Positions 28,785 to 43,747 of a DNA stretch of 64,000 nt are shown here, one piece after another. The DNA is taken from NCBI RefSeq assembly GCF_035594125.1, contig NC_087151.1:34153693-34217692 (forward strand), in the 5' to 3' direction. Within the stretch, counting starts at the first letter, position 1, and each line of letters opens with the position of its first letter. Position numbers and translations under genes: made by a program. This DNA is from Scylla paramamosain. Lineage: Eukaryota > Arthropoda > Malacostraca > Decapoda > Portunidae. The notes below the pieces were generated by a model, which made no database searches, was not told where the DNA came from, and was given only the letters and a program-made list of their open reading frames with translations.

Positions 28785-29263
28785 TAAAATCCCTCTTATC
28801 CGGCATCAACGGGACCGCCGACATGCTAGATACTTGAATATTGCCGGATACTTGAATAGAAGTGAAATTATGTCCACAATCACCACCCTACACTCACGCA
28901 TCTTACCATAACAAAGATCAGCTGATCTTAATCAGCAGCTGATCTTAATCAGCAGCTGATCTGATCAGCTGCTTAAGTGTAAGCACAACACGCTTCCTCT
29001 TTTCTACAACTTTAGGCATGATGAAGGCGTCAGGCGATAAACAGTGCACATGGGGGACGGAGTCACTGAGTAAACAGTGCAGTGGGCCGCGGGTGGCGCG
29101 AAGCAGTGCGCTCTGGTGGCGAGGGGACAAAGTATGCCTCGCGCGGGAATTTTAATCGATTTTATGAGTACACATTGATTTTTATTGATTTTAAGGCTTG
29201 GGGAAAAATGTGCCGGATACTTGAAGCTGCCGGATACTCGAATGCCGGATGAGAGGGATTTTA

Positions 29264-29266
<3 letters not shown>
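28782..29266. mobile_element. Tigger-derived MITE
   Basis: Terminal repeats of 25 bp (starting CAGTAAAATCCCTCTTATCC) match at 24 of 25 positions. The right flank is TA. The interior keeps the first codons of a pogo-like transposase on the minus strand and a short palindromic tandem repeat (CAGCTGATCTTAAT units, 28915-28975). It is therefore an internally deleted Tigger relative, of a different subfamily from the element at 11 kb. Confidence 0.85.
28945..29019 (-). pseudogene. Tigger transposase N-terminal remnant
   Basis: The minus strand reads MPKVVEKRKRVVLTLKQ and then leaves the expected frame and stops. The KRKRVVLTLKQK-type start is characteristic of the psq DNA-binding domain of Tigger transposases. 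Everything after about 17 residues is lost at the palindromic repeat. Confidence 0.65.

Positions 29267-29359
<93 letters not shown>
29267..29359. repeat. (TA)n microsatellite
   Basis: About 90 bases of TA repeat directly after the MITE. Confidence 0.95.
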
Positions 29360-29362
<3 letters not shown>

Positions 29363-29700
29363 AGGATGACGAGGTTGAATGCATAGGCAATTTCTGCATT
29401 ATTCAGCTTCTGCTGTATATTTTCAATTTGTCTAATCAATTCTCTTTTAACGGTGTCTGTGGACCCGAGGAGCTTTCCAAAAGTAGGTTGGTTGCTCGCG
29501 ACGTTTCGCTCCTGTTTTGGGAACATCTTCAGGCAAAGTGAAGGGAATAAATGTATGTTCAGTGGGTAGAATAGAGGAGTGAAAGAAAAAGAATAAAGTG
29601 GGTGGGAAGATGAGAATGAAAGGGTAATGTTTGGGAGAGAAATATAGTGGAAGTAAAAAAAAAAAAAAAGAGACGGGCAAACCGTCTTGCTTTTATTCAA
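29360..29700 (-). mobile_element. retroelement-like fragment, possibly Penelope-like
   Basis: The minus strand has an open stretch (VKRELIRQIENIQQKLNNAE) next to a CGAAACGTCGCGAGC block. Repeats with such GAAACGTC blocks are often tied to Penelope-like elements in animals. No reverse transcriptase is present, so the assignment is tentative. Confidence 0.3.
29495..29537 (-). ncRNA. hammerhead-ribozyme-like motif
   Basis: On the minus strand the conserved blocks appear in order: CTGAAGA, GAAA, then GTC. Stem I can form 5 bp (TTTGC with GCGAG). Stem II can form 5 bp (GTTCC with GGAGC) around a 7-base loop. Stem III would be only AC/GT with no loop, as I recall for hammerheads of Penelope-like elements. 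One extra T between the core and stem II is non-standard. The pairing is seen in the sequence; activity is inference. Confidence 0.4.
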
Positions 29701-31139
<1,439 letters not shown>

Positions 31140-31262
31140 TAGTAGCACAGTTGGGGATGGGGTTGAGTGGGTGGCGCTGGGAGGAGGGGGGCCCCAACTG
31201 TATTGTACCAGCTTTGGGGGATCCCAGCTTGCAAATGGTTGAGAACCATTGCACTAGCCCGA
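31140..31262. mobile_element. hAT-like terminal fragment
   Basis: The end GGTTGAGAACCATTGCACTA is the complement of the CAATGGTTCTCAACC-type ends of Charlie-like hAT elements. The opposite end is not clear. Confidence 0.35.
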
Positions 31263-31388
31263 CACCGTCACTCCCGTTCTCATCCGTGACGTTACAAAGA
31301 TGACGGCCGTCCGCTTCAGAGGAAATGAGCTCCATCACAGGGCGACGGTCTGACATTAGCCTGTCACCCATACACGTACCAAAACAAG

Positions 31389-31562
31389 ATGGACCACAAG
31401 GATCTCTTCATCATTACTGCTCTCTTACTGTTGGACGATTCGGAACCAGAAAACCGCCCAGTTAGGCCAGCAAGACGAAGGAGACAGACAGTATGCGCAT
31501 GGCAACTACTGTCGGAGAGGCCGCTACGAGTAGAGCACAAGATGGAGGCAGAGCTGAGCTAG
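31389..31562 (+). pseudogene. short ORF, possible Harbinger-like transposase N terminus
   Basis: The ATG at 31389 opens a 57-residue frame (MDHKDLFIITALLLLDD, then RRRRQTVCAWQLLSERP). Basic residues followed by a Trp-containing segment recall the start of PIF/Harbinger nuclease proteins. It stops just before a pogo-type terminal repeat, so it looks truncated. I cannot confirm the family. Confidence 0.25.
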
Positions 31563-31573
31563 TGCAACTACAG

Positions 31574-31745
31574 GGGTCCTCAACTTACGTCTTATTCCTT
31601 CGGGGCGACGTAATGCAATTTTCGCCGTAAGTACCGTATTGGCCGGCGAATTAGACGCATCTTCTTGAAAGAAAAAAAAAGTGTCTAATAATTACTCTGC
31701 GTCTAATGCAGCCGTAGCACAGACGCCTAGGCCTAGGTCTATAGT
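31574..31745. mobile_element. two abutting pogo/Tigger-type terminal fragments
   Basis: CAGGGGTCCTCAACTTACG at about 31573 and TACCGTATTGGCCGGCGAAT at about 31631 each resemble the ends of TcMar-Tigger elements. A weaker complement of the second (TGCGTCTAATGC) follows near 31702. No transposase is present. Confidence 0.4.
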
Positions 31746-31849
31746 TGTGGAATTGAAGCAGTAGTACACTAAGAACAAATATTGTTACTAATAATATTAC
31801 TACAAATAAAATCTCTCTCCCTTCCCTCCCCATTCCCTCCCTCCATTCC

Positions 31850-31852
<3 letters not shown>

Positions 31853-31926
<74 letters not shown>
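31853..31926. repeat. (TC)n microsatellite
   Basis: About 73 bases of TC repeat. Confidence 0.93.
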
Positions 31927-31929
<3 letters not shown>

Positions 31930-32279
31930 TCGTCCTTGTCCCTTATCTCTGACATATAAGAGGGAGGGGAGGTGACAGGGAGAGCCGGAGGTTAGCGAAA
32001 GAGGGTGGGAGACGAAAGGAAAATAACCCGGGAAGGAGAGTACATGTGGCAAGGAATTCCAGGGAGTTCAAAGGAGGAGGATGGAAGGACGGGAAGGAAG
32101 CAGAAAGAATAAATATAAGCAGCAAGGGTGAAGAGTGAGCGAAGAATTAGGGGAAGAGGAAGTATTGATAAATAAGTATTATCTTTTTCGCTTCCATACT
32201 GCTTTTAATTTTTCCTCTATCTGTTCCCGTCACATTTATGCTCCTTCCATCCATTTTCATTCCCATTCTATTTAGAATT

Positions 32280-32280
<1 letters not shown>
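31927..32280. other. non-coding purine-rich flank
   Basis: GA-rich, low-complexity sequence without a recognised gene. Confidence 0.4.

Positions 32281-32353
<73 letters not shown>
32281..32353. repeat. (TC)n microsatellite
   Basis: About 73 bases of slightly interrupted TC repeat. Confidence 0.92.
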
Positions 32354-32355
<2 letters not shown>

Positions 32356-32449
32356 TTTGTTTACATTCGTCGGCTGTAAACAAAGCTGTCTTCCTCGTAC
32401 GAGTTATAATAGCGCCGCGTGGCGACGTAACCACGAAACTCCGTAGGTC

Positions 32450-32536
32450 AAGGACGTCGTAAACAGTTAGCAATGTCAGAAGGGCAGTTGACGTGGAAGT
32501 AGCGATAGAAGATAGCAAGAGATGCAACATTGTGGC

Positions 32537-32597
<61 letters not shown>

Positions 32598-33245
32598 CTG
32601 AAAACAGTCAATTAGAATAGAGAAGTTGATGAGATGAAATGCTTTTGATTCAACTCCGGTCAAGGAAGCAAGCAGTACGAGCAGAATGCTCGCCACCACC
32701 CCGTCCCCCAGTATATCTTAAATTTACTGTATACTCGTACATGGATGGATAAGGCTCCTGTACAGTTAGTAGTTGCAGGGGTAAGGGATGAGAAAAAAAA
32801 CAAAAAAACTGGTGGAGACACTAAGAACACTTAACTTCATAGAAGCTGCTTTAGCGAGAGACGAGATATGAAGTTTCCACTTCAGATTGTTATACAGTAA
32901 AGGACAGACCGAGGATGTTCAGTTTAGAACAGAGATACGGTTGAGTGTCACTGAAGAAGAAGAAGGGATAAGTTTGTGTGGAGTTGATAGACACGTTGTC
33001 CAACAGAGTTTGATCCTGCCAGATAAAAAAAATCTTAGAATGCTTAGCAGTCAGGCGTTCTGAGGATTCCCTGCGTGAGTTGTTTAATCCCTAAAGGGTT
33101 GGACATCTCATAAAAAGGCGTGGAAAAAGGCAGAGAGGCATCATCAGCATAGGAGTGGACAGGACAATAAGTTTGGCGTAGATTGTTGATGAATAGTAGA
33201 GATTGGGTGAAAGGACCGGAACCCTAGGAACAATACTGTTAATAG
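32450..33245 (-). mobile_element. jockey-like LINE fragment with a GA tract inside
   Basis: The minus strand reads RHNVASLAIFYRYFH and GVESKAFHLINFS, separated by a GA/TC tract at 32540-32596 that has expanded within the coding sequence. It continues through a decayed 5' part to the ISINSIVPRVP block near 33240. The part beyond 32990 is mirrored at 46480-46748. Confidence 0.65.
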
Positions 33246-33489
33246 ATATAGAAAAAAAAAAATTTCTACATTTGTCTGGATATTGCATGTCCGACTTATT
33301 TTCGTCTTTCAGTAGACATCGGTACGGAATATGATTTTGTACAGTATTACTCATGTGTACAACCAGTTCCAAGACACGATTGAATGGCGGATATCTGGAG
33401 CATGTTCGAGGATAAATGATTGCAAACCCTAAAATGTCATCTTTTTACCTTTCAATAAATGTTATCACCATTAATCCATTATTTGTAGT

Positions 33490-34980
33490 CCATACATGGA
33501 CGGATAAGGACCCTGTACTGAGTTAGCAGCTGGTTAGAGGAGGGGGGGGTTGAGAAAAATTGGCGGAGACGATTCAGAATGCCTAACTTCATAGGAGCTA
33601 TTTTAGCTAGAGAAGAGATGTGAGGTTTCAAGTTTAGATTATACGTAAAGGAAAGACCGAAGATGTTCAATGTAGAAGAGGGGAACGGCTGAGTGTCATT
33701 GAAGAAGAGGGGATAGTTGTCCGGGAAGTTGTATCGAGTTGATAGGTGGAGTAATTGAGTTTTTGAGGCAATGAACAATACTAAGTTTGCTCTGTCCCAA
33801 TCAGAAATTTTAGAGAATTCAGAAGTCAGGCGTTCTGTGGTTTCCCTTCCCTGCATGAACTGTTTACTTCCTGAAGGGTTGGACGTTGACGAAAAGACGT
33901 GGGAAAGTGCAGGGTGGTAGCATCAGTGTAAGAGAGGATAGGACAAGAAGTTTGGTTTAGAAGATCATTGATGAATAATAGGAAGAGAGTGGGTGACAGG
34001 ACAGAACCCAGAGGAAAACCACTGTTAATAAATTTAGAAGAACAGTGACCGTCTACCACAATAGCGATAGAACGGTCAGACAGGAAACTTGAGATGAAGT
34101 TGCATAGAGAAGGATAGAAGCCGTAGGAGGGTAGTTTGGAAATCAAAACTTTTTGCCAGATTCTATTAAAAGCTTTTAGATGTGCCTAAGGCAACATCAA
34201 AAGTTTCACCAAAATTCCCCAAAAGATGACCAAGGAAAAGTAAGCCCAGAAAAGGAAAGCCCAGTAGAGCGGCCTCGACGGAACCAATACTGGCGATCAG
34301 ATAGAAGGATGTGAAGTGATAGGTGTTTAAGAATCTTCCTTTTGAGGATAGATTAAAACTTTAGAACGGCAGGAAATTAATGCAGTGGGACGATAGTTTG
34401 AGAGATTTGAATGGTCACCCTTTTTAGAAACAAGCTGAATTTAGGCAAACTACCAGCAAGAAGGAAAGATAGATGTTGATAGACAGAGTTGGAAGAGTTT
34501 GACTAGACAAGGTGCAAGCACGGAGGCACAGCTTCGGAAAACAAAAGAAGGGACCCTATCAGGTCCATAAGCCTTCCGGGTGTTAAGACCAGCGAGGGCA
34601 TGGAAAACATCACTGCGGAGGATCTTCATGGGTAGCATGAAGTAGTCAAAGGGTGGAGGAGAGGGAGGAACAAGCCGTGAATAATCCAAGGTAGACTTTT
34701 TTAGCAAAGGTATGAGCGAAGAGTTTAGTTTTAGAAATAGATGAAATGGCAGTGGTGCCATCTGGTTGAAAAAAAGGAGGGAAAGATGAAGAAGCATAGT
34801 TATTGGAGATGATTTTGGCTAGGTGCCAGAAGTCACAAGGTGAGTTAGATCTTGAAAGATTTTGATACTTTCTATTAATGAACCACAGACACTTCTTTAG
34901 GTCATGCTGATTCAGGTTGGTCCGGTTGGACAAAGCCTGTGTTAACTTATACTGCACAGCAAATAAACAGGTCAAGCTTG
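33490..34980 (-). mobile_element. jockey-like LINE fragment (left arm)
   Basis: The minus strand reads LNQHDLKKCLWFINRKYQN, the DFWHLAKIISNN block, LNTRKAYGPDRVPSFVF, FLSDRSIAIVVDG, GFPLGSVLSPTLFLLFINDL and the RT C terminus. The catalytic region reads SYTDA rather than YADD, so it is inactive. Frames are broken. It is mirrored in the right arm at 44986-46225 and 42430-42540. Confidence 0.75.
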
Positions 34981-35052
34981 ACTACTTTTACATTTTTTAT
35001 GTATATGTACATATATAGACCTCATTCATCAATATGATATAGAACTAGATTT

Positions 35053-35178
<126 letters not shown>

Positions 35179-35393
35179 CTTAAACTTTTTTCTTTCTTTC
35201 TTTCTTTCTTTTTCTTTTGCCAACCCTGGTAACACTGGACTATCCCTGAAAACTGGTAGTTTCCGACAGGACTCAGATCCCTTGTCTCACCAACACTCGA
35301 CCAAGTAAGTGATGGGTGATGGAAGTAATCCTAGTCTCCGTCAACTACGTAACACTAACAGACTCAGAAAAAAGTAGTGTTAGAAATATTGCT

Positions 35394-35399
35394 TTTATT
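35394..35399 (-). terminator. polyadenylation signal of the left zipper gene
   Basis: TTTATT on the plus strand is AATAAA on the gene's strand, about 490 bases after the stop codon. The mirror signal is at 41972-41977. Confidence 0.5.
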
Positions 35400-35891
35400 T
35401 AACAGCAGGAATGATAGAGACAAATACAATATACAGAATAAAATGACGGTGCCTCTCCATAATACCAGTATGAACAATCTGCATTGTGGCCACTGCTATG
35501 TAATTGATGAACTGTACCAACCCTAGGCGACACGGTTCACATATAAGAGATACAAATGCTGCTGCACGAGAAGGCTCCACATTCCTCTTTTGCCTTTCAA
35601 AATGGTAATAGAGGAGCAAATTAATGTATGGGATGTAGACTATAGTATATATACTCGTACGTCAGTAGTGACAAAGCAATCATGGATGACTTTTTTTTAT
35701 TTACTTATATATTTGTATTTATTTATTTATTATTATTATTTATTTTCATTTATTTATCTATTTATTTTTTTTCACGAGGAACGGAAAGGAGGATGTGGTT
35801 CACAGCATGATGGAGAAGACAATCATGAGCTTACAATAGGCAAAACAGAGTTGTCTTAAAATTAATAGAGAAAGGGAAGACTACACTGTCC

Positions 35892-36431
35892 TTACTGGAA
35901 ATCGAAGTTAGGTGGACAAGACGAGTATTGCTCTCCCTGCTGGTACTCCTGAGGGATGGGATACGTGTTATCGTATGCTTGGTGTTGCAAGTTCTGCTGT
36001 TGCATTTCCAGATTTTGTACATTTCGCTGTAGTCTTATCTTCTCCTTCTCTAGACTTCCAATTTGACTTTTCAAACCCACTTCTGTACATTGGAGAACAT
36101 CAAACTCCAAGTTTGATGCTTGGCGATTATTAAAGGATCCCACGGCCTTCTTCCTTTTCTTCTCTCTGCCAAGGTCGTGTGGGTTCGGCGCCTCGGCATA
36201 TAGTTTCAGTTTTCCATTTTTGAATGTATCCGACCTTGACTTCTCTTTCCTCATCGACGGCTGTGAGACATGAGGGTGTGACCCTGGGTATGCAGAGAAA
36301 GGGAATAGTGTTGAGGTGGTGACATCTGCTACTGCCGCTTCCGACCCGGAGAAGATGTAACCCCCGTTGTGCAAAGAGCCGTTGACGACCACCTCACCTT
36401 CTTGCAAGTTGTAGTAGTTGTATTCTGCCAT
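35892..36431 (-). CDS. atypical bZIP-like leucine-zipper protein, left copy
   Basis: Single-exon ORF of 179 residues, identical to the copy at 40949-41488. The start has a strong context (CACCATGG). Residues about 80-105 are basic (REKKRKKAV, NNRQASN), followed by a perfect zipper of six Leu at 7-residue intervals (LQCTEVGL, KSQIGSL, EKEKIRL, QRNVQNL, EMQQQNL). The invariant bZIP Arg lies 10 residues before the first Leu, but the usual Asn at -18 is Lys. DNA binding may therefore be altered or absent. Loose similarity to ATF4-type bZIPs is my inference. The Tyr-rich N terminus and Gln-rich C terminus could be activation segments. It would act in the nucleus as a dimer partner. A TATA/CCAAT-like element lies just upstream. 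Confidence 0.65.
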   Translation of the reverse strand: MAEYNYYNLQEGEVVVNGSLHNGGYIFSGSEAAVADVTTSTLFPFSAYPGSHPHVSQPSMRKEKSRSDTFKNGKLKLYAEAPNPHDLGREKKRKKAVGSFNNRQASNLEFDVLQCTEVGLKSQIGSLEKEKIRLQRNVQNLEMQQQNLQHQAYDNTYPIPQEYQQGEQYSSCPPNFDFQ

Positions 36432-36471
36432 GGTGCCTCACAGAGTGTGTCGCTGCCAGACAGCAAGCTCA

Positions 36472-36482
36472 CTATTTATTGG
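36472..36482 (-). promoter_or_regulatory. CCAAT/TATA-like core promoter of the left zipper gene
   Basis: On the gene's strand the sequence is CCAATAAATAG, ending about 40 bases before the ATG. This spacing implies a short 5' UTR. It is preserved exactly in the mirror copy at 40898-40908. Confidence 0.45.
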
Positions 36483-36744
36483 CTGCAAAGAAGGAAAACG
36501 AGCACTATATTCAAGCCTTCATTTCCTTTCGTAGGGTAACGCCCATAGTGACTGAGCTTGATGTCATCGCCGGATTTTTCTCCATAATATATAAATATCG
36601 TTAATTTATCACTAGAACCATAAAAAAAAAAACTCTAAATACCCGTGTCACTTTAACTTTTGAATGTAGTGGAAGTGCGGTGCAGAAGTAGTCCTTGCCA
36701 CTTCTACCTTTTCTTTTTGTTTAGTCTTTTTATTTTCGTGTAAT

Positions 36745-37973
<1,229 letters not shown>

Positions 37974-37985
<12 letters not shown>

Positions 37986-39145
37986 CAGGTGTCTGTGTTT
38001 GTGTCTGACAGTAGCCCCTCTTCTGTTCCTTCCTACTTTCTCTATCCTCATTTTCAATCCAAAGCTGGATGTTGCGTTTATGTGCGCATTGACTTAACCT
38101 GCTCTCGTGTCCACGCTCTTGAATCTTCCGAGTTTTCAACTATCTGGCTACGACTACAGAGTCACTCTCAAACTAATTTTACCTGTGTTGTATACCTCTC
38201 ACCTAACTCTTCTGACTATAAGAAATTCTGTAAGAAATTCTTCACTCAGGGAAGCCACAAAACTCCTGACTTCCGATCTCTCAAAAATTTCTGATTGGGG
38301 CAGAGCAAACTTTGTATTGTTCAATGCCTCAAAAACTCAACTCCTCCATCTCTCAACTCGACACAACCTTCCAGACAACTATCTCCTTTTCTTCAGTGAC
38401 ACTCAACTGTCCCCCTCCTCTACATTGAACATCCTCGGTTTGTCCCTTTCTTATAATCTAAACTGGAAACTTCACATCTCTTCTTTAGCTAAAACTGCTT
38501 CTTTGAAGTTAGGTGCTCTGAGACGTCTCCGCCAGTTCTTCTCATTCCTCAGCTGCTAACTCTGTACAAGGGCCTTATTCGTCCATGTATGGAGTATGCT
38601 TGACATGTCTGAGACGATTCCACTCACACCGCTCTTTTAGACAGGGTGGAATCAAAAGCTTTTCGTCTCATCAGCTCCTTTCCTCTAACTGACTGTCTTC
38701 AGCCCCTTTCTCATCGCCGCAATGTTCCATCTCTAGCTATCTTCTACCGCTATTTTTCATGCTAACTGCTCTTGTGATCTTGGTAACTGCATGCCTCCCC
38801 TCCTCCCGCGGCTCTGCTGCACAAGACTTTCTTCTTTCTCTCATCCCTATTCTGTCCATCTCTCTAATGCAAGAGTTAACCAGTATTCTCAGTCATTCAT
38901 CCCTTTCTCTGGTATACTCTGGAACTCCCTGCCTTCTTCTGTATTTCCACCTTCCTATGACCGGAACTCCTTCAAGAAGGAGGTTTCAAGACACTTATCC
39001 TTCACTTTTTAATATCGCTTCGGACCCTATTCGGGGACCGGCATCTCAATTGGCTTTTATTTTATTTTATTCTATTATCATTATTATTTTTTTTTTCATT
39101 TTTGTTGCTCTTGGCCGGTGTCCCTCCTACATGAAAAAAAGGCTT
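37974..39145 (+). mobile_element. jockey-like LINE with a large internal deletion
   Basis: It starts in the endonuclease region (CCVYVRIDLTCSRVHAL, TNFTCVVYLSPNSSDYKKF) and at about 38245 jumps to the C-terminal part of the RT (LTSDLSKISDWGRANFVLF). It then runs to the 3' UTR, ending CCTACATGAAAAAAAGG. The whole polymerase core is missing. It occupies most of the spacer of the large palindrome. Confidence 0.75.
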
Positions 39146-40245
<1,100 letters not shown>

Positions 40246-40477
40246 ATTATCGATAAGTAGTAGCCTAGTGGTTTCTTATTGTCATTTCCTGATATGAATA
40301 TCATACGATCACAATTTCAATTATGTGCATCGTAGTACATAGGTCTGATTTCTCCATCTAATGGTAAATCAAAAGTAATGAACTAAGCAGAACAGTAATC
40401 AAATTTTCATCCCTGCTATTCATTGTTACGAACCTTCTATTAATTTAGAGGCTCCAAACACACATTTCCTGTGTGTA

Positions 40478-40479
<2 letters not shown>

Positions 40480-40561
<82 letters not shown>
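40480..40561. repeat. (TC)n microsatellite (right arm)
   Basis: Mirror of the GA tract at 36826-36892, slightly longer. Confidence 0.93.
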
Positions 40562-40564
<3 letters not shown>

Positions 40565-40897
40565 GGGATATTTTCCTCTTGATATAAGAAAAATAACAAT
40601 GATCAGCTAAGGACAACGCTAATAGATAAGGTGATTGAAGATTACACGAAAATAAAAAGACTAAACAAAAAGAAAAGGTAGAAGTGGCAAGGACTACTTC
40701 TGCACCGCACTTCCACTACATTCAAAAGTTAAAGTGACACGGGTATTTAGAGTTTTTTTTTTATGGTTCTAGTGATAAATTAACGATATATATTATGGAG
40801 AAAAATCCGGCGATGACATCAAGCTCAGTCACTATGGGCGTTACCCTACGAAAGGAAATGAAGGCTTGAATATAGTGCTCGTTTTCCTTCTTTGCAG

Positions 40898-40908
40898 CCA
40901 ATAAATAG
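40898..40908 (+). promoter_or_regulatory. CCAAT/TATA-like core promoter of the right zipper gene
   Basis: CCAATAAATAG ends 40 bases before the ATG, identical to the left copy. Confidence 0.45.
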
Positions 40909-40948
40909 TGAGCTTGCTGTCTGGCAGCGACACACTCTGTGAGGCACC

Positions 40949-41488
40949 ATGGCAGAATACAACTACTACAACTTGCAAGAAGGTGAGGTGGTCGTCAACG
41001 GCTCTTTGCACAACGGGGGTTACATCTTCTCCGGGTCGGAAGCGGCAGTAGCAGATGTCACCACCTCAACACTATTCCCTTTCTCTGCATACCCAGGGTC
41101 ACACCCTCATGTCTCACAGCCGTCGATGAGGAAAGAGAAGTCAAGGTCGGATACATTCAAAAATGGAAAACTGAAACTATATGCCGAGGCGCCGAACCCA
41201 CACGACCTTGGCAGAGAGAAGAAAAGGAAGAAGGCCGTGGGATCCTTTAATAATCGCCAAGCATCAAACTTGGAGTTTGATGTTCTCCAATGTACAGAAG
41301 TGGGTTTGAAAAGTCAAATTGGAAGTCTAGAGAAGGAGAAGATAAGACTACAGCGAAATGTACAAAATCTGGAAATGCAACAGCAGAACTTGCAACACCA
41401 AGCATACGATAACACGTATCCCATCCCTCAGGAGTACCAGCAGGGAGAGCAATACTCGTCTTGTCCACCTAACTTCGATTTCCAGTAA
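40949..41488 (+). CDS. atypical bZIP-like leucine-zipper protein, right copy
   Basis: The 179-residue product is identical to that of the left copy. The shadow frames of the two copies are also identical, so the coding DNA hardly differs. Zipper leucines continue for six heptads after a basic stretch that lacks the usual Asn. The two genes are transcribed outward from the palindrome centre, with starts about 4.5 kb apart. Identity despite nearby indels suggests a recent duplication or ongoing gene conversion. If both copies are transcribed, dosage is doubled. An artefact of assembly would leave a single gene. Confidence 0.65.
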   Translation: MAEYNYYNLQEGEVVVNGSLHNGGYIFSGSEAAVADVTTSTLFPFSAYPGSHPHVSQPSMRKEKSRSDTFKNGKLKLYAEAPNPHDLGREKKRKKAVGSFNNRQASNLEFDVLQCTEVGLKSQIGSLEKEKIRLQRNVQNLEMQQQNLQHQAYDNTYPIPQEYQQGEQYSSCPPNFDFQ

Positions 41489-41971
41489 GGACAGTGTAGT
41501 CTTCCCTTTCTCTATTAATTTTAAGACAACTCTGTTTTGCCTATTGTAAGCTCATGATTGTCCCATCATGCTGTGAACCACATCCTCCTTTCCGTTACTA
41601 GTGAAAAAAATAAATAAATAAATGAAAATAAATAATAATAATAAATAAATAAATACAAATATATAAATAAATAAAAAAAAGTCATCCATGATTGCTTTGT
41701 CACTACTGACGTACGAGTATATATACTATAGTCTACATCCCATACATTAATTTGCTCCTCTATTACCATTTTGAAAGGCAAAAGAGGAATGTGGAGCCTT
41801 CTCGTGCAGCAGCATTTGTATCTCTTATATGTGAACCGTGTCGCCTAGGGTTGGTACAGTTCATCAATTACATAGCAGTGGCCACAATGCAGATTGTTCA
41901 TACTGGTATTATGGAGAGGCACCGTCATTTTATTCTGTATATTGTATTTGTCTCTATCATTCCTGCTGTTA

Positions 41972-41977
41972 AATAAA
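41972..41977 (+). terminator. polyadenylation signal of the right zipper gene
   Basis: AATAAA about 485 bases after the stop, mirrored in the left copy. Confidence 0.5.
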
Positions 41978-42192
41978 AGCAATATTTCTAACACTACTTT
42001 TTTCTGAGTCTGTTAGTGTTACGTAGTTGACGGAGACTAGGATTACTTCCATCACCCATCACTTACTTGGTCGAGTGTTGGTGAGACAAGGGATCTGAGT
42101 CCTGTCGGAAACTACCAGTTTTCAGGGATAGTCCAGTGTTACCAGGGTTGGCAAAAGAAAAAGAAAGAAAGAAAGAAAGAAAAAAGTTTAAG

Positions 42193-42356
<164 letters not shown>

Positions 42357-42540
42357 AAATCTAGTTCTATATCATATTGATGAATGAGGTCTATATATGT
42401 ACATATACATAAAAAATGTAAAAGTAGTCAAGCTTGACCTGTTTATTTGCTGTGCAGTATAAGTTAACACAGGCTTTGTCCAACCGGACCAACCTGAATC
42501 AGCATGACCTAAAGAAGTGTCTGTGCTTCATTAATAGAAA

Positions 42541-42828
42541 GGGCTGGCATGTCACACACACAAGGAGATAGGATATGCAGGATCACACTTAGTCATGTTT
42601 ATTGAGGATCCTCTGACACCCCGCAGAAACAGGTTGAGGAGACGTGTGTGTGTGTACGTGATTGTTGTCAGTAGACAACTGCCATTGGCCTGGGGTGTAG
42701 GTGGTAGCTGACCTGACCTATTAGTCGACCTCATTGAAATGGCCAGGTCACTAAGGGATTAACTCTGTCTGGGTCATTAAGGGCTTAGCTCAAGTCAGGT
42801 ATGGGCATGGAGATCAGTACATTAGGAC

Positions 42829-42879
<51 letters not shown>

Positions 42880-43482
42880 TTTGTCTGTGTCTGTGTGTGT
42901 GCATGACAACCAAGCCACTCTTGAATTTCTCAGCACAGCTAAACAAGGCCTCAAAATACATTTGTACATAGAATATTTTTGACTTAAAATAACCTGTACT
43001 TTCACATCCAGCAATATGCACAGAAACTTGTGTTACACCCTGTATGTTGTATTCCACTAATTATTTGATTGGCATTTATATGCATTCTTATAATTCCATT
43101 CTCTGAGTGAGGTGCATATAAAATATAGATTCGCCTTCAAAGTTTGATGAAACTGCTCCCAGAATTGGCATGCCATTCCTCCTAAGTGCTGTGTAGCTCT
43201 GTTTTGGAGATATACAAAGGAATTAGAATATATATCTGTTTACAGTTAATCCTTGCACAGCTACTTGTTCCTGCTCCAGCACATGACTTTGATACACAAT
43301 TGTTTCTCAAGTCATGAGTAAGGACTTAGGGTTTATAATCCATACAGAGGGCGTTCAAATTGCAAGAGATACATTCTTGAAGGTTGCTTATAAGATGTTT
43401 TGCTCATAACTCGTCATCGTAATTTTTCAGTAAAAAAAAGTATCCTATGTTCCGCAAACAATGTAATGCTTACTTACTTGAC

Positions 43483-43536
<54 letters not shown>

Positions 43537-43677
43537 CACCTTGCCTTATGGGTGATGTGATACTACTGAGTAGTGACAGGCTTGAGGCTTCTGCCAAACG
43601 CAAGAATCATGGATGCCAGACATACAACCCAGGTTAAAGTGATACGCATCTCTCTCTTTCTCATGCACATTTTTTTT

Positions 43678-43747
<70 letters not shown>

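Noticed and set aside
35912..36133. Antisense 73-residue frame repeated in both palindrome arms
   Set aside because: It is the shadow of the zipper gene; its repetition only reflects the duplication.
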